Shown here: positions 46,614 through 55,739 of the stretch, piece after piece
Position numbering within the stretch: position 1 is the stretch's first letter
Layout of the letters: the number at the start of each line of letters is the position of its first letter
Origin: Isoetes taiwanensis
Lineage: Eukaryota > Streptophyta > Lycopodiopsida > Isoetales > Isoetaceae
Direction of reading: 5' to 3'
Assembly (NCBI GenBank): GCA_021234155.1
Contig: JAJEKV010000063.1
Span: 6,447,710-6,511,709, forward strand
DNA: 64,000 nt
The notes under the pieces: generated by a model
Database searches by the model: none
What the model was told of the DNA's origin: nothing
The model's input: only the letters and a program-made list of their open reading frames with translations
Translations under genes and position numbers: made by a program

Positions 46614-47406
46614 CTTGGCCTCGGGCATTCTTCTGAATTGGGGTAAATGCTCTGCACTATGGGCCCAGCTGACTCCGCCTCCCCCTTGTTTGGCTCTATT
46701 CCCTTGGAAGGTGCTTCCAGGTAATGTGTGTACTAAGCTGTTGGGTATTCCCTTTGGAGGGGATGTTTCCATGGGGAGGGTGTGGGATGAGATTTTGCAG
46801 GGGTTGCAGAAACACCTCAATTGGTGGAAGGGCAGCAAGTTGTCCATGGCAGGTAGGATCACTATTGCCAAGTCAGTACTTTGTAGCACCCATGTGTATA
46901 CAGCATCTGCGATGTTAGCTCCTGAGGGTAAGATACAAGCTTTGGATAAGATTGTTCGAAATTTTGTGTGGGGCGGGGATGATGAAGGGGCAGTTGTTAA
47001 AGTGGCTTGGTGGAAGTGTCTCCGCCCCCGGGAGGATGGGGGTTTGGCCATTCTGGATTTGGCACTGCATAGTAAGGTGTTGGTCTCCAAGTTTGTTTGG
47101 AGCATTCTGCAGGACGGAGCATCTTCTCCTGGTGCGGCGTTGTTGTTGCAGTCTCTTCGCCATTGTGTGGCGTTTGGGAAGCCGTCTGTGCATGTGGAGT
47201 TGCCCTGGGCACTGTTGTATGGTCTCTGGCCTTTCCTACATGCATCCCCTTTTCTCACAGGGGTGTTGCGGGCTTGGGATCATGTGCGTGTGCTCTTCCA
47301 GCTAGATTATGCCTCAGTTTATCACCACTCTTCTCCTTTCTTGTGGGTTCCTCTACCCCCTGCGCACTTGCCCTTGGCTGCCACCGTGCATGCTCGGACA
47401 AAAAAT
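46614..47406 (+). pseudogene. LINE fragment A, part 2 (RT thumb and beyond)
   Basis: After the LINE B tail the frame reads ASGILLNWGKCSALWAQ, LLGIPFGGDVSMGRVWDEIL, HLNWWKGSKLSMAGRITIAK, FVWGGDDEGAVVKVAWWKCL and REDGGLAILDLALHSKVLVS, the standard order after the RT palm in plant LINEs. It ends near 47405 before the terminal Cys/His region, so the fragment lacks both LINE ends. It probably arrived by DNA repair or as part of another element rather than by ordinary LINE insertion. Confidence 0.88.
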
Positions 47407-47572
47407 TGCAAAAAATTACATCGTTTTCCCTCAAATACAAAAATAGCTCCTGCACATGTTAGCTAAAATTAATCTGTCCCATTGAATTTTTCGATTTTGA
47501 TTAGCCAAAATTAATTTGTGCCATTGAATTTTTCAATTTTGAGATCGTGTGGCTCAAAAAATTAAAAAGTGT
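47407..47572. repeat. direct repeat, right copy (full 165 bp unit)
   Basis: TGCAAAAAATTACATCGTTTT, then the block shared with 42635-42780, then a new TGCAAAAAATTACATTGTTTT at 47572. This shows a tandem unit of about 165 bp. Confidence 0.85.
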
Positions 47573-50500
47573 GCAAAAAATTACATTGTTTTTTCTTGTT
47601 GTTCGTATTTCTCTGCAATTCGATGTATTTTTATTATCATGTAACAATTTAGAGTTCACTAATTTTTTTCAGTACTATATCCCAAAAATTGAGAATTTAG
47701 AAAAGGTCTCTGCCATTGGATTTGCTATTTTCTTCAATTGTTAGAATTATGTGGGTTGATCCACCATCAATTTCTTGGGTTTGTTTTGCCATATGGCAGA
47801 GTTGTTACATGTGGAGGATAAGAAGGATTAAAGATACAAGCTGTGCTGGAAATAAAACTTCAATGCAAGATTATTGGTTGCAATGAATTAGATGGATCCA
47901 GGTTTCTTATTGCATCGATATAACGTAGCCTATTTCTTTAGTTGGTTATGTTATTTCAAGCAACTTCCTACAAGGTTCTTTGATCTCCAAAAAAGCGGTG
48001 CTCTTATCGACAAAACAATGGTAGCCGTTTGCGGCAATATCCGGATGAAAACTAAATCTGATGCATGTCAGAATGGCATACAATATTGCTTTGTAAAGGC
48101 CACTTCCAAAAATGGGTCTCGGAGCTTGTTGCTCTAGCTATGTTATGGGAAACCTTATGTCTAGCCTTCAACGTGGTAAGCGGAGTCATATATGAACCCA
48201 AACAAGCTAGCATGTGTTCCTGAGAGTGTTTCCTAGCCTTGAAGGTGGGAATCCTGCTTTGATATTCGGTATTCTTTCACTGCAGGGTGTTGTTTTTCTT
48301 TTGATCTTCCATCATTTCTTGAAGATTTGCCCTAAAAGCATCTCTTTTTTGCCTTTCTCTACAGGCTTGGGAGGATAGGGTGGAGATAGAGAAATTACAC
48401 TCATGAAGCTTATTTTGGCTTGATTGTCACCTCACTGTGACATTGATACTTGCATTAAGACATGAGCTGAAAGTTGCGTAGTGCTTAGACTCAAAAGACT
48501 AGCAATAGACCATGTGCGATCAAAATACAATTAAAGGTCACCTAAAGTGACATTTTTGTTACGTGAAACCATTTACATTATATTCTGTGGGCAGAATGTT
48601 GAGTAAATGTGTAGAATGTTGAATAAATGTCTAGAAATATTGAGTGCAAAATCTACTAAACATTCTTTAAAAGAATCATTGTCACGTGTCAACACATGAT
48701 TAGACTAGGGGGCAGGATGTCATATAAGTGGTTTTTACGTAATATATATGATACGAAGCTAAAGTTTAGCACCTACACTGAAGAAAGAAAATTCGCGTTA
48801 TAGTACGCATGTTTATAGTACACATGGAGCGATGTTGGGAGAACTTGGGGTTAGAGCTTGTAATTTACTTATTGGTGTTCACTTGATATTAGTTAAACAT
48901 TAGATTAAGTTTGTCCTTGTTTGTTTATGGTTGTAATTGATATCAAAAGTCCATGTTTCCTTTTTTATTCATAGTTGCATTTGATAGTAAAAGTCAAACT
49001 CAATTGAATATCGTGTTATCTGAGTTGGACTGCCTAATTCAAGGTATGCATATAGTGGACCATGCATATTTCTTATGAGAAATTAAAGTTGATTATTATA
49101 TATTATTAAAGTTGAGCAAAGTTTTTAAAATATTGCTGAAGAACTAAAATGGTTTCAATTGCAGTAGTTAGAAGGAATACAAATATATAGTATACAGAAC
49201 CACTAAGGATTATTGGAGTCATTTGTTCAATGGCATTGGATAAGCCCTTAGAGATATATACTTTTAAAAGTTTGCTATCACCAGGAATCAAGTCACCAGG
49301 AACAACAAACTCACAACATCTGAATACATTAAAAAAACATTTCGCATCAAGTAGCATTTTGCACTTCTGAACTTCTATAATAACAATGTAACATTTCCCT
49401 TCATGTTACTCTTTTGCTTCTCTACGTGGACGTTAAAATTTCCTTCCTTCCTTCCTTCTACAATAGGAATAGTGTTCTGACCGCCAATGTACCTTGAAGG
49501 CACACATGCAACAAAAGTGTAGCACACGATCTATCAACATGTTACCTGCAAGAATGCACGGAGGACAAGTCAGAAAGGATAAACTTCGCTTCATTACCAC
49601 ATGTAGCATTTGGATTTTGAAAAATACTATTCAATTCCAGAAAGAAGGGTCTATATAGCCTGCACATGTAATTCCTCCCTTTTCCAGGAGATTATTATTA
49701 TACTCACCATAGAATTGTTAGATCTCCAACTGGCATCTAGCGGCTTATCTTCTGACATACAGTAGCATCACTGGCTGCTACAAAATTGAAATGTAAAACT
49801 GTCACTTAGGCATCAAAAACTCACCGTATCCTCCATGTGAGAAAATTATGGAACAACCAGATTAAAAAAGAATCAAAATCAAAAAAATTTATGGCAAGAA
49901 ATAAATGAGAGTAGTTAAATAAGTTCACCACAAGAACAATGTGCAAATTCAATTTAAGGACGAATTACCATGGTGTCATTGCGAAGCTACAAGTGCTACT
50001 CAAGTACTGCGTTCAGTCGAGATCAAGATTGTTAAGAAGTTAGATTTTAAGAGTGAAAATAAGAACCATGCTCCATCAACCAATCCTCTACTAGAAGCCC
50101 AACAAACCATGTAGCAGCTGGCCTACAATACATTGCCTGGTCTATTTGGGGGGAATCTGTGCCTAGCTCCTGTCTGTACTTGCAAAGTATAATGTAAGAA
50201 AAAGACTAACCATAGGACTCAAAAGATACAAAAATCCTTACAGGTTAAATCGGTCCTCATATGTAATGAGATTGACAGTCCAAACCTGCCAGACTACTCT
50301 ACCTGGAAGAAAAGTCAAGTTATCACCCTGAGAAGAGTTATGACAGCATAAGTTAAGTAAACCTATGAAGATAGGTCTCTAAATTTTTAGTGATATCAAA
50401 ATTAATACCCATATTGCCAGCTTGGATATCAATTCCACAAGTAAATAAATCTAGGCCAAAAATCCAACTATTAAGAAAAGAAACAAAAGTCCTCTCAATA

Positions 50501-50744
50501 TGTAACTCCTCCCATACCTAAGGGCACAACGTTTTGACAAGCTCCAATTCTGAAGTTATGGAACACCCTGTTACAGTGTAATTATAGCATTTTCACAGAG
50601 GCAGTATTCCTCAATGCAGATTTTACAAGCCTAGAAATGCGATCCATTTGGCTTGAGATGGGGGGTAAGGGTGATGAAGCTTCCTCGAAGGAGGGGGGCA
50701 AATCGTCAATAGGAGACCAGCTAAACTGCACTCCATGCAGCTAG
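47573..50744. other. intergenic, no gene seen
   Basis: AT-rich, short frames only. A TTCC microsatellite is at 49441-49458. Ends at the LTR start; the last five bases GCTAG (50740-50744) would be half of a target duplication, but the other side is lost. Confidence 0.5.
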
Positions 50745-52415
50745 TGTGACGTTCCAGGACAGTATACGGTCTCAGGACGTATATTGTACTGCCTCGTCAC
50801 GTGTACACGCCACCCCGACTGACGTGTACGCCAACGTGTAGCTAGGCTAGTAGCCCTAGGGGGCAACGTGCAAGGAGTGTGCATTTATTAATGTGCACAT
50901 TAAACAATGTGCACATTCACTTAGGTGCACATTTTCCCATATGGCCACTTCATGCCAAGTGGGCCACACCCATAGGTGCAATTAATGTGCACATTCTCCA
51001 ATGTACACATTAATGTGGGCACACATTTCCATGTGGGCACATTTTGCCACCTATCCATTAAAGGCAAGTGGGCCCATTCCCAATTATCCCACATGCCTAA
51101 AGGGGATAATTGGAAACCCTAGCCAACCCCTTGTCTATTAAGGGAGGGAAACCCTAACTTGCCCAATTTTCGTTTCTAGGGTTTTAGAACTCTGTTTTGG
51201 CTGCCTCAACAGCCAAAACCGCCTCCCAGACTCTGCCTGAGAGAACTGTATCCTTAGTTTCTCTTGATTCGAGCGTTTCAGCAGGATGGTCGAGCTCAGG
51301 TCAGGAGGAGTCCCTCAAGGATCAGGTATTTAGGCAATTAAATAGCTTAAACCCTCTTTTAGCCATCGAATCAGTAGGTTTAGCCTCTTAAATTGCCCAT
51401 AGCAGCCCTCTAGATCTCTAGATAGCAGATTCTAACTAAAGAACCTAACTCTATGATGTAGATTAGATCTAGTTCTTTAGTTCTCTGTGAAGTATATGGA
51501 TGATGTATCTCTATGAACTCCTTGTATTGGGAAGGGGGGTAGAGACCTAAAGCTTTGTAGTTGATGCTCCTAGAGTAGCCTCTCTAGCACACTTGTAGAT
51601 TCTCGCCCAGGTACAAGAACCACACCGGTTGTGGGTGAAGGGGCCAGAGGCGGGCCGAGAAGGAGATTCATGTCCCGACTCTTGAACGATCCCTCGGTGT
51701 GTAAGGCCTACCGGGGATCATTGTGACTAGGTCTAATGGCTCACCACCGTCTTGGGGTGAGGCATGGATTGACACCCAGGTGAAGTGGTGTACACTTTCC
51801 GGTGGGTTCGGTCGACTACGGGCGGGGCCCTCTAGTCACCTTGAGTCGACATGTAGATCTCTGGAGGGGAGTGATCCCTTCCTGCCCCATTGGGCCGGGA
51901 GGATGAAACCGGGGAATAGCCCTTACGGCTATGCATCCGTGGGCTTCTGATCAGTCCCGACACTTTTCAGCCTACTCGCAAAGTGTGCAATGGAGGGCGG
52001 ATGGAGTGGACAACCCTATGCCATGTTCATACGCCCGGACCAAATCCATTGCCATGAATTACATGCGCAATGAACTCACGGGAGACCCAAGCCGTCGGGT
52101 TCTCCCTTTGAGTCCGAGCCTTGGGTAGGATTTCCCATATGTAGCGTGCTGATCATTGTCTATGCAGATGTTGATGGACCACCCTTCGAGGTGGATATGT
52201 GCTTATGTTATATACTGACATGTATGTTTACACTTCCGCAGCTAGGTAGGCCCTGAGGGAGACGGGGTAAAATGACCCCTTCACTCTTCCCACTGAAACC
52301 AGTCAGGGTTGCAGTGTTATGTGGAGGGCCCTGTATCGGCATGGAGCTGGTATGGGGGATGAACTCTGTTTTGTATCACGGTGAGTGCAATCAGATGCGA
52401 GTAGGGGACGTCACA
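50745..52415 (+). repeat. 5' LTR of copy B (1671 bp)
   Basis: TGTGACGTTCC...GGGGACGTCACA, directly followed by the primer site. Terminal inverted words GTGACG...CGTCAC enclose a CAGTATACG/CGTATACTG-type inverted repeat in the first 55 bp (one change in this LTR, perfect at 61438-61492). The U3 at 50880-51045 holds at least five copies of GTGCACAT or near variants. Confidence 0.95.
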
Positions 52416-52416
52416 G

Positions 52417-52428
52417 TGGTATCAGAGC
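52417..52428 (+). other. primer-binding site, initiator Met-tRNA (copy B)
   Basis: TGGTATCAGAGC, one base after the LTR end. Confidence 0.95.
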
Positions 52429-52629
52429 AATGTTCTTGGTGACCAAGAGCAAAGCACTGACCATGTTCCCAGTAGTACTAACTTGATAGGATCCTTAAAC
52501 CTCGAAAAATGGGAAAAATTTTTTCTCATTTTTGTAGTTTTGCTAAGCTAGTAACAGTTAAAATGAATGAAAACAAAAAAAAAAAAAATATATTAAGAAT
52601 TGATGAGCCAACCTTCCAAAAGTAGGGTG

Positions 52630-52696
52630 GTCTCACACGTCGCGCCAGGGCAGATTTTGAGATTCTCAAAATGGGGTCAAGGGCAACGCGTGAGAC
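52630..52696. repeat. 67 bp palindrome, distal, upstream of ORF1 (copy B)
   Basis: GTCTCACACGTCGCGCC ... GGGCAACGCGTGAGAC with inner ATTTTGAGATTCTCAAAAT. Starts 198 bp before the next palindrome. Confidence 0.88.
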
Positions 52697-52827
52697 ATTA
52701 AATAAACGCTTAAAAAGTCATAAATCACAGTAAAATAACTTGATAAATCTAAATTTAAGCTAAGAATCATTAGAATTAGCATGTTACATGTTTTAAAAGT
52801 ACAAAATTTAGTAGTGGGTCCCACCAT

Positions 52828-52894
52828 GTCTCACACGTCGCGCCAGGACAGATTTTGAGATTCTCAAAATCGGGCTGGGCGCAACGTGTGAGAC
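52828..52894. repeat. 67 bp palindrome, TATA-proximal, upstream of ORF1 (copy B)
   Basis: GTCTCACACGTCGCGCC ... GGGCGCAACGTGTGAGAC; inner GATTTTGAGATTCTCAAAATC. Nearly the whole 67 bp can fold. Confidence 0.92.
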
Positions 52895-52968
52895 CTTGCT
52901 TAATTAGGGGTTTTAGATGTTTTAGGCAACCCAAAAAGGTAGTTTAAAAGTTGACCTAAAATTGACCC

Positions 52969-52978
52969 CTATAAATAG
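52969..52978 (+). promoter_or_regulatory. TATA box of ORF1 (copy B)
   Basis: CTATAAATAG, 103 nt before the ORF1 ATG and more than 550 bp past the LTR. Same box and distance as in copy A. Confidence 0.7.
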
Positions 52979-53073
52979 ACCTAGACTCCTCCCATTTCCA
53001 CGTTCTATCCTTAGAAAAATTGCTCGTGTCCGCCAAGGCGATCTTCCGGCGCTTAGCTCCGATCGACGAATCA

Positions 53074-53079
53074 GTAAGT
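53074..53079 (+). promoter_or_regulatory. possible 5' splice donor next to the ORF1 ATG (copy B)
   Basis: TCA|GTAAGT immediately precedes the ATG at 53081. The partner would be the acceptor at 55737-55739. Unproven. Confidence 0.35.
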
Positions 53080-53080
53080 G

Positions 53081-54334
53081 ATGGCCCGCACGAAACAAAC
53101 TGCCAGAAAGCCTCGTCGAAGCGATTCATCCAGCGCCAGCGGCTCTGGCCTCTTTCAGAGAGTCCTTCAAGAACGCCTTTTCCGAGAAGGCGAATCTTCT
53201 TCGAGCGAAGATGCAGGATCGGATCGGAGCGACCACACGGAGATCATAGACGACGACCGACCAGACATCATGCATCAAATCCTCGAGGAGATCGCAGAGG
53301 AGGAGGGAAGGAGCAGGGAGCACAGGGAGCAGACAGGGCAGCCAATAGCCGAGGAGCAACACCAGACTGAGACCCACATGCAGGAGGAGCAAGGGAGAGA
53401 AGAGCAGCAGCCGCCGAAGCTCACCCCGGATGAGGAAGCCGATCTTGCACGCTTCATCAGCAAGTATGAAGCCAAAGAGCGCCGCCGGGAGCAGAGGACG
53501 AAGAGTCGGGAAGACGACCCGACCACAACCAGCGGGCCAAAGAAGAGAAAGGCCAAAGCCATCAAGGCAGGCGGCAGGAAACTTGTGAAGGTCGGGAAGC
53601 GAGCGGTAGGGCCCGTCATCAACGAACCATCAGGCGAAGAGACCCCGCCTTCCACCGACGATTCGGACGACGATTACGTCCCCAACCCGGAGGGGGCGAG
53701 CTCTTCAAAACCCCCGCCCGTGGAGAAGGAGGTACCCGAGCAGGTGGCACCTGAGGAAGATCAGTCCGGGCAGACACCGAAGCCCCCACCTTTTCCAACG
53801 TGGGATAGAGTTAAAGCCCCGCGACCACAACGGGAGGCCTACGTGATAGACCCGGTCAAGGTCTATCAGAAGAAGATCAAGGAGCACAACGCGTACATGG
53901 TGAAGTGGGAGGCATACAATGCCTACTATCAGGAGCACAGGGTAAGAACAATCGAAGGCGGACATCCGACAAGAAGTCAAACCTTGAAACCACCGCCACC
54001 CAGGCCCAAGCCTCCCCGAGCACCAGGGAAGAAGCGGAGCAAGAAGAAGAAGTTGGAGGACAGAGCTCTCAAGGAGATCCGCCACTTCCAGAAGAGTTAC
54101 GGACTCTTGATTCCCCGGGCGCCGTTCCAGCGCTTAGTCCGTGAAGTCATGCAGGAATACAACACGGACATGCGAGTAACCGACGAAATGTTGCTGTGCC
54201 TACAGGAGGCAGCAGAGGCAAAGATAGTGCAGCATTTTGAAGATTCAACGGCCTGCACAGTGCACGCGAAGAGGGTTACCCTCATGAGGCAGGATATGTA
54301 TCTTGCCAGGCACATCAAGGGAGAACGCCCTTGA
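53081..54334 (+). CDS. ORF1: histone H3-like protein with extended linker (intact)
   Basis: 417 residues from ATG 53081 (an in-frame GTG just before it is not needed). Residues 2-10 are ARTKQTARK, identical to canonical H3 through Lys9; residue 11 is Pro, so the ARKS context is lost. Residues ~12-240 are charged, Glu-rich then basic and Pro/Ser-rich, probably disordered. Residues ~245-307 form a block shared with copy A ([26 protein letters not shown]). Residues 329-417 (54065-54331) are a complete H3 fold, ungapped to H3: [46 protein letters not shown]; about 50/89 identical to H3. Residues equivalent to Arg83, Cys110, His113, Lys115, Arg116 and Asp123 remain; Lys79 and Lys122 do not. Likely nuclear. 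Could form nucleosomes or act as decoy for H3 binders. Not CENH3-like: loop 1 has no insertion. Confidence 0.93.
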   Translation: MARTKQTARKPRRSDSSSASGSGLFQRVLQERLFREGESSSSEDAGSDRSDHTEIIDDDRPDIMHQILEEIAEEEGRSREHREQTGQPIAEEQHQTETHMQEEQGREEQQPPKLTPDEEADLARFISKYEAKERRREQRTKSREDDPTTTSGPKKRKAKAIKAGGRKLVKVGKRAVGPVINEPSGEETPPSTDDSDDDYVPNPEGASSSKPPPVEKEVPEQVAPEEDQSGQTPKPPPFPTWDRVKAPRPQREAYVIDPVKVYQKKIKEHNAYMVKWEAYNAYYQEHRVRTIEGGHPTRSQTLKPPPPRPKPPRAPGKKRSKKKKLEDRALKEIRHFQKSYGLLIPRAPFQRLVREVMQEYNTDMRVTDEMLLCLQEAAEAKIVQHFEDSTACTVHAKRVTLMRQDMYLARHIKGERP

Positions 54335-54480
54335 AACCTTTTTGTAAATAATGAACATTTTTGTTAATATACAGAATTTTTGTGTAGATAAAGCGTCAAA
54401 TCTTGTTTAAATAAGTTAAGATATTGATTTCTAGCTTTTGTTTTAGTTAAATTTGGAGCTTTGAGCAAAATCGAGACGAT

Positions 54481-54547
54481 GTCTCACACGTCGCGCCAGG
54501 ACAGATTTTGAGATTCTCAAAACCGGGCTGGGCGCAACGTGTGAGAC
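54481..54547. repeat. 67 bp palindrome between ORF1 and ORF2 (copy B)
   Basis: Almost identical to 52828-52894 (differences only near the centre). By comparison with copy A it is the distal member of the ORF2 pair; its partner and the ORF2 TATA box are deleted here. Confidence 0.92.
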
Positions 54548-54653
54548 CATGCCCAAAAGTGCCCAAAACAACTCCAAATCGACCAAATAAGGGGTCAATT
54601 CTGCCTAACTCGACGAGTTTAGTGGAATTACAGCCTTAAATCACCCAAATTGA

Positions 54654-55557
54654 GTAAGCCTAGCCCCGATCATCATCAACGGAGAGGAATATTTACTCCT
54701 CAGCGACATCCAGAACCTTCCCGAGTGCAGGGAGAGGGAGCTCAGATTGGATGAACTACTCCACCAGCTACGGCAGTCAGACTTGGACGACTTCATCGTC
54801 CGGGGAGCCTCGGACTTTCCGCTCCAAGTGAGGGAAGCCGACACTTATACAGGAGAGTCGACTTCAGATATACAGGCCTACAGCAGTATCAGGCAAATGA
54901 TGGAGGAGCAAGAGCTGCCAACGGAGGAGGAGTTCCTCGCCCTCCAGGAACAGATGGGGATCCGTGGGAAGACCACGAGCATTTTAATGCCGAGGCCTTC
55001 GACACCACCTCCATCAAGAGGAGAAGGAATCGACCTCAGACGAATCGACACCATAATCGAAGACTACAGGGAGCTCACCGAGATAGGGGTCGACGAATAC
55101 GCGGGACGGCATAGAACAGGAGGCCAATCCAGCGGAGAAGCTTCAGCGACGCACAATGACAGGTCCCTGAGGTACTACCTGCCGCTGCTACTAGACGGGA
55201 GAATAGCGGTAATTCACCGCAAGTTTAGCCCCAGAGGTGAAGAAGGAGTGTTCATGCTGATTGCACTCTCGGGCTTCGGCAGGCATGCTCGCATAGCGCC
55301 AAATGTCGACTATGCTGTCCTGGTCAAGAGAGCAATGGCACTTGACCTCTTCGACTTCGCCATACCACATCGACGTCGGTAGCGAGGCTAAGGTTACCGC
55401 AGCCCTCACATCCGACCGCAGGGTAGAAGAGCTGGTGAGAGCCTTGCAGGGCGGCTCGTCAGCAAGCGTCATCAGGAACTTGGGTCATTCGGTAGGAACG
55501 GCCCAAGTTAAGAAGTTCCTCGACGACAACCCGTCTTACCGGCGATTTCAAGATTAG
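54654..55557 (+). pseudogene. accessory ORF2, 5'-deleted and frameshifted (copy B)
   Basis: Opens after a stop at about 54651 with SLAPIIINGEEYLLLSDIQN, equivalent to the middle of ORF2 in copy A, so the first third including the acidic region is gone. The first ATG is at 54747. It continues through FPLQVREADTYTG, LRYYLPLLLDGRIAVIH and FSPRGEEGVFMLIALSG to a frameshift near 55370, then HIDVGSEAKVTAALTSD and GTAQVKKFLDDNPSYRRFQD to the stop at 55555-55557. No known domain recognised. The C-terminal two thirds are mixed alpha/beta in composition. Conserved between copies, so once a real protein; role unknown. Confidence 0.65.
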
Positions 55558-55704
55558 TTAGACTCTTGACCCCGGAGACTTTTTGTACTAAAATATTATA
55601 TAATATATGAATATAATCTCTGTTGCACTTTAAATGTTTTGTTGATGTAATGTTGCCCCACAACTATACCAACAAACATAAACAATGCAAGAGAACAAGG
55701 AAAA

Positions 55705-55739
55705 CTAACCATATAGCCATGAATTACTTGTGTATGCAG
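55705..55739 (+). promoter_or_regulatory. candidate branch site and 3' splice acceptor before gag (copy B)
   Basis: CTAAC (55705-55709), then TGTATGCAG ending at 55739, where homology to gag begins. Same arrangement in copy A. Confidence 0.45.

Noticed and set aside
42635-47572. The 146 bp direct repeats as LTRs of a small element
   Set aside because: No TG...CA ends, no primer site, no polypurine tract; borders show tandem units instead.
53081-54334. An ordinary host histone H3 or centromeric H3 gene hit by a transposon
   Set aside because: The same gene lies in the same place in two separate elements, between primer site and gag, with the same promoter layout. The fold has no CENH3-type longer loop 1, and the tail is canonical only to Lys9.
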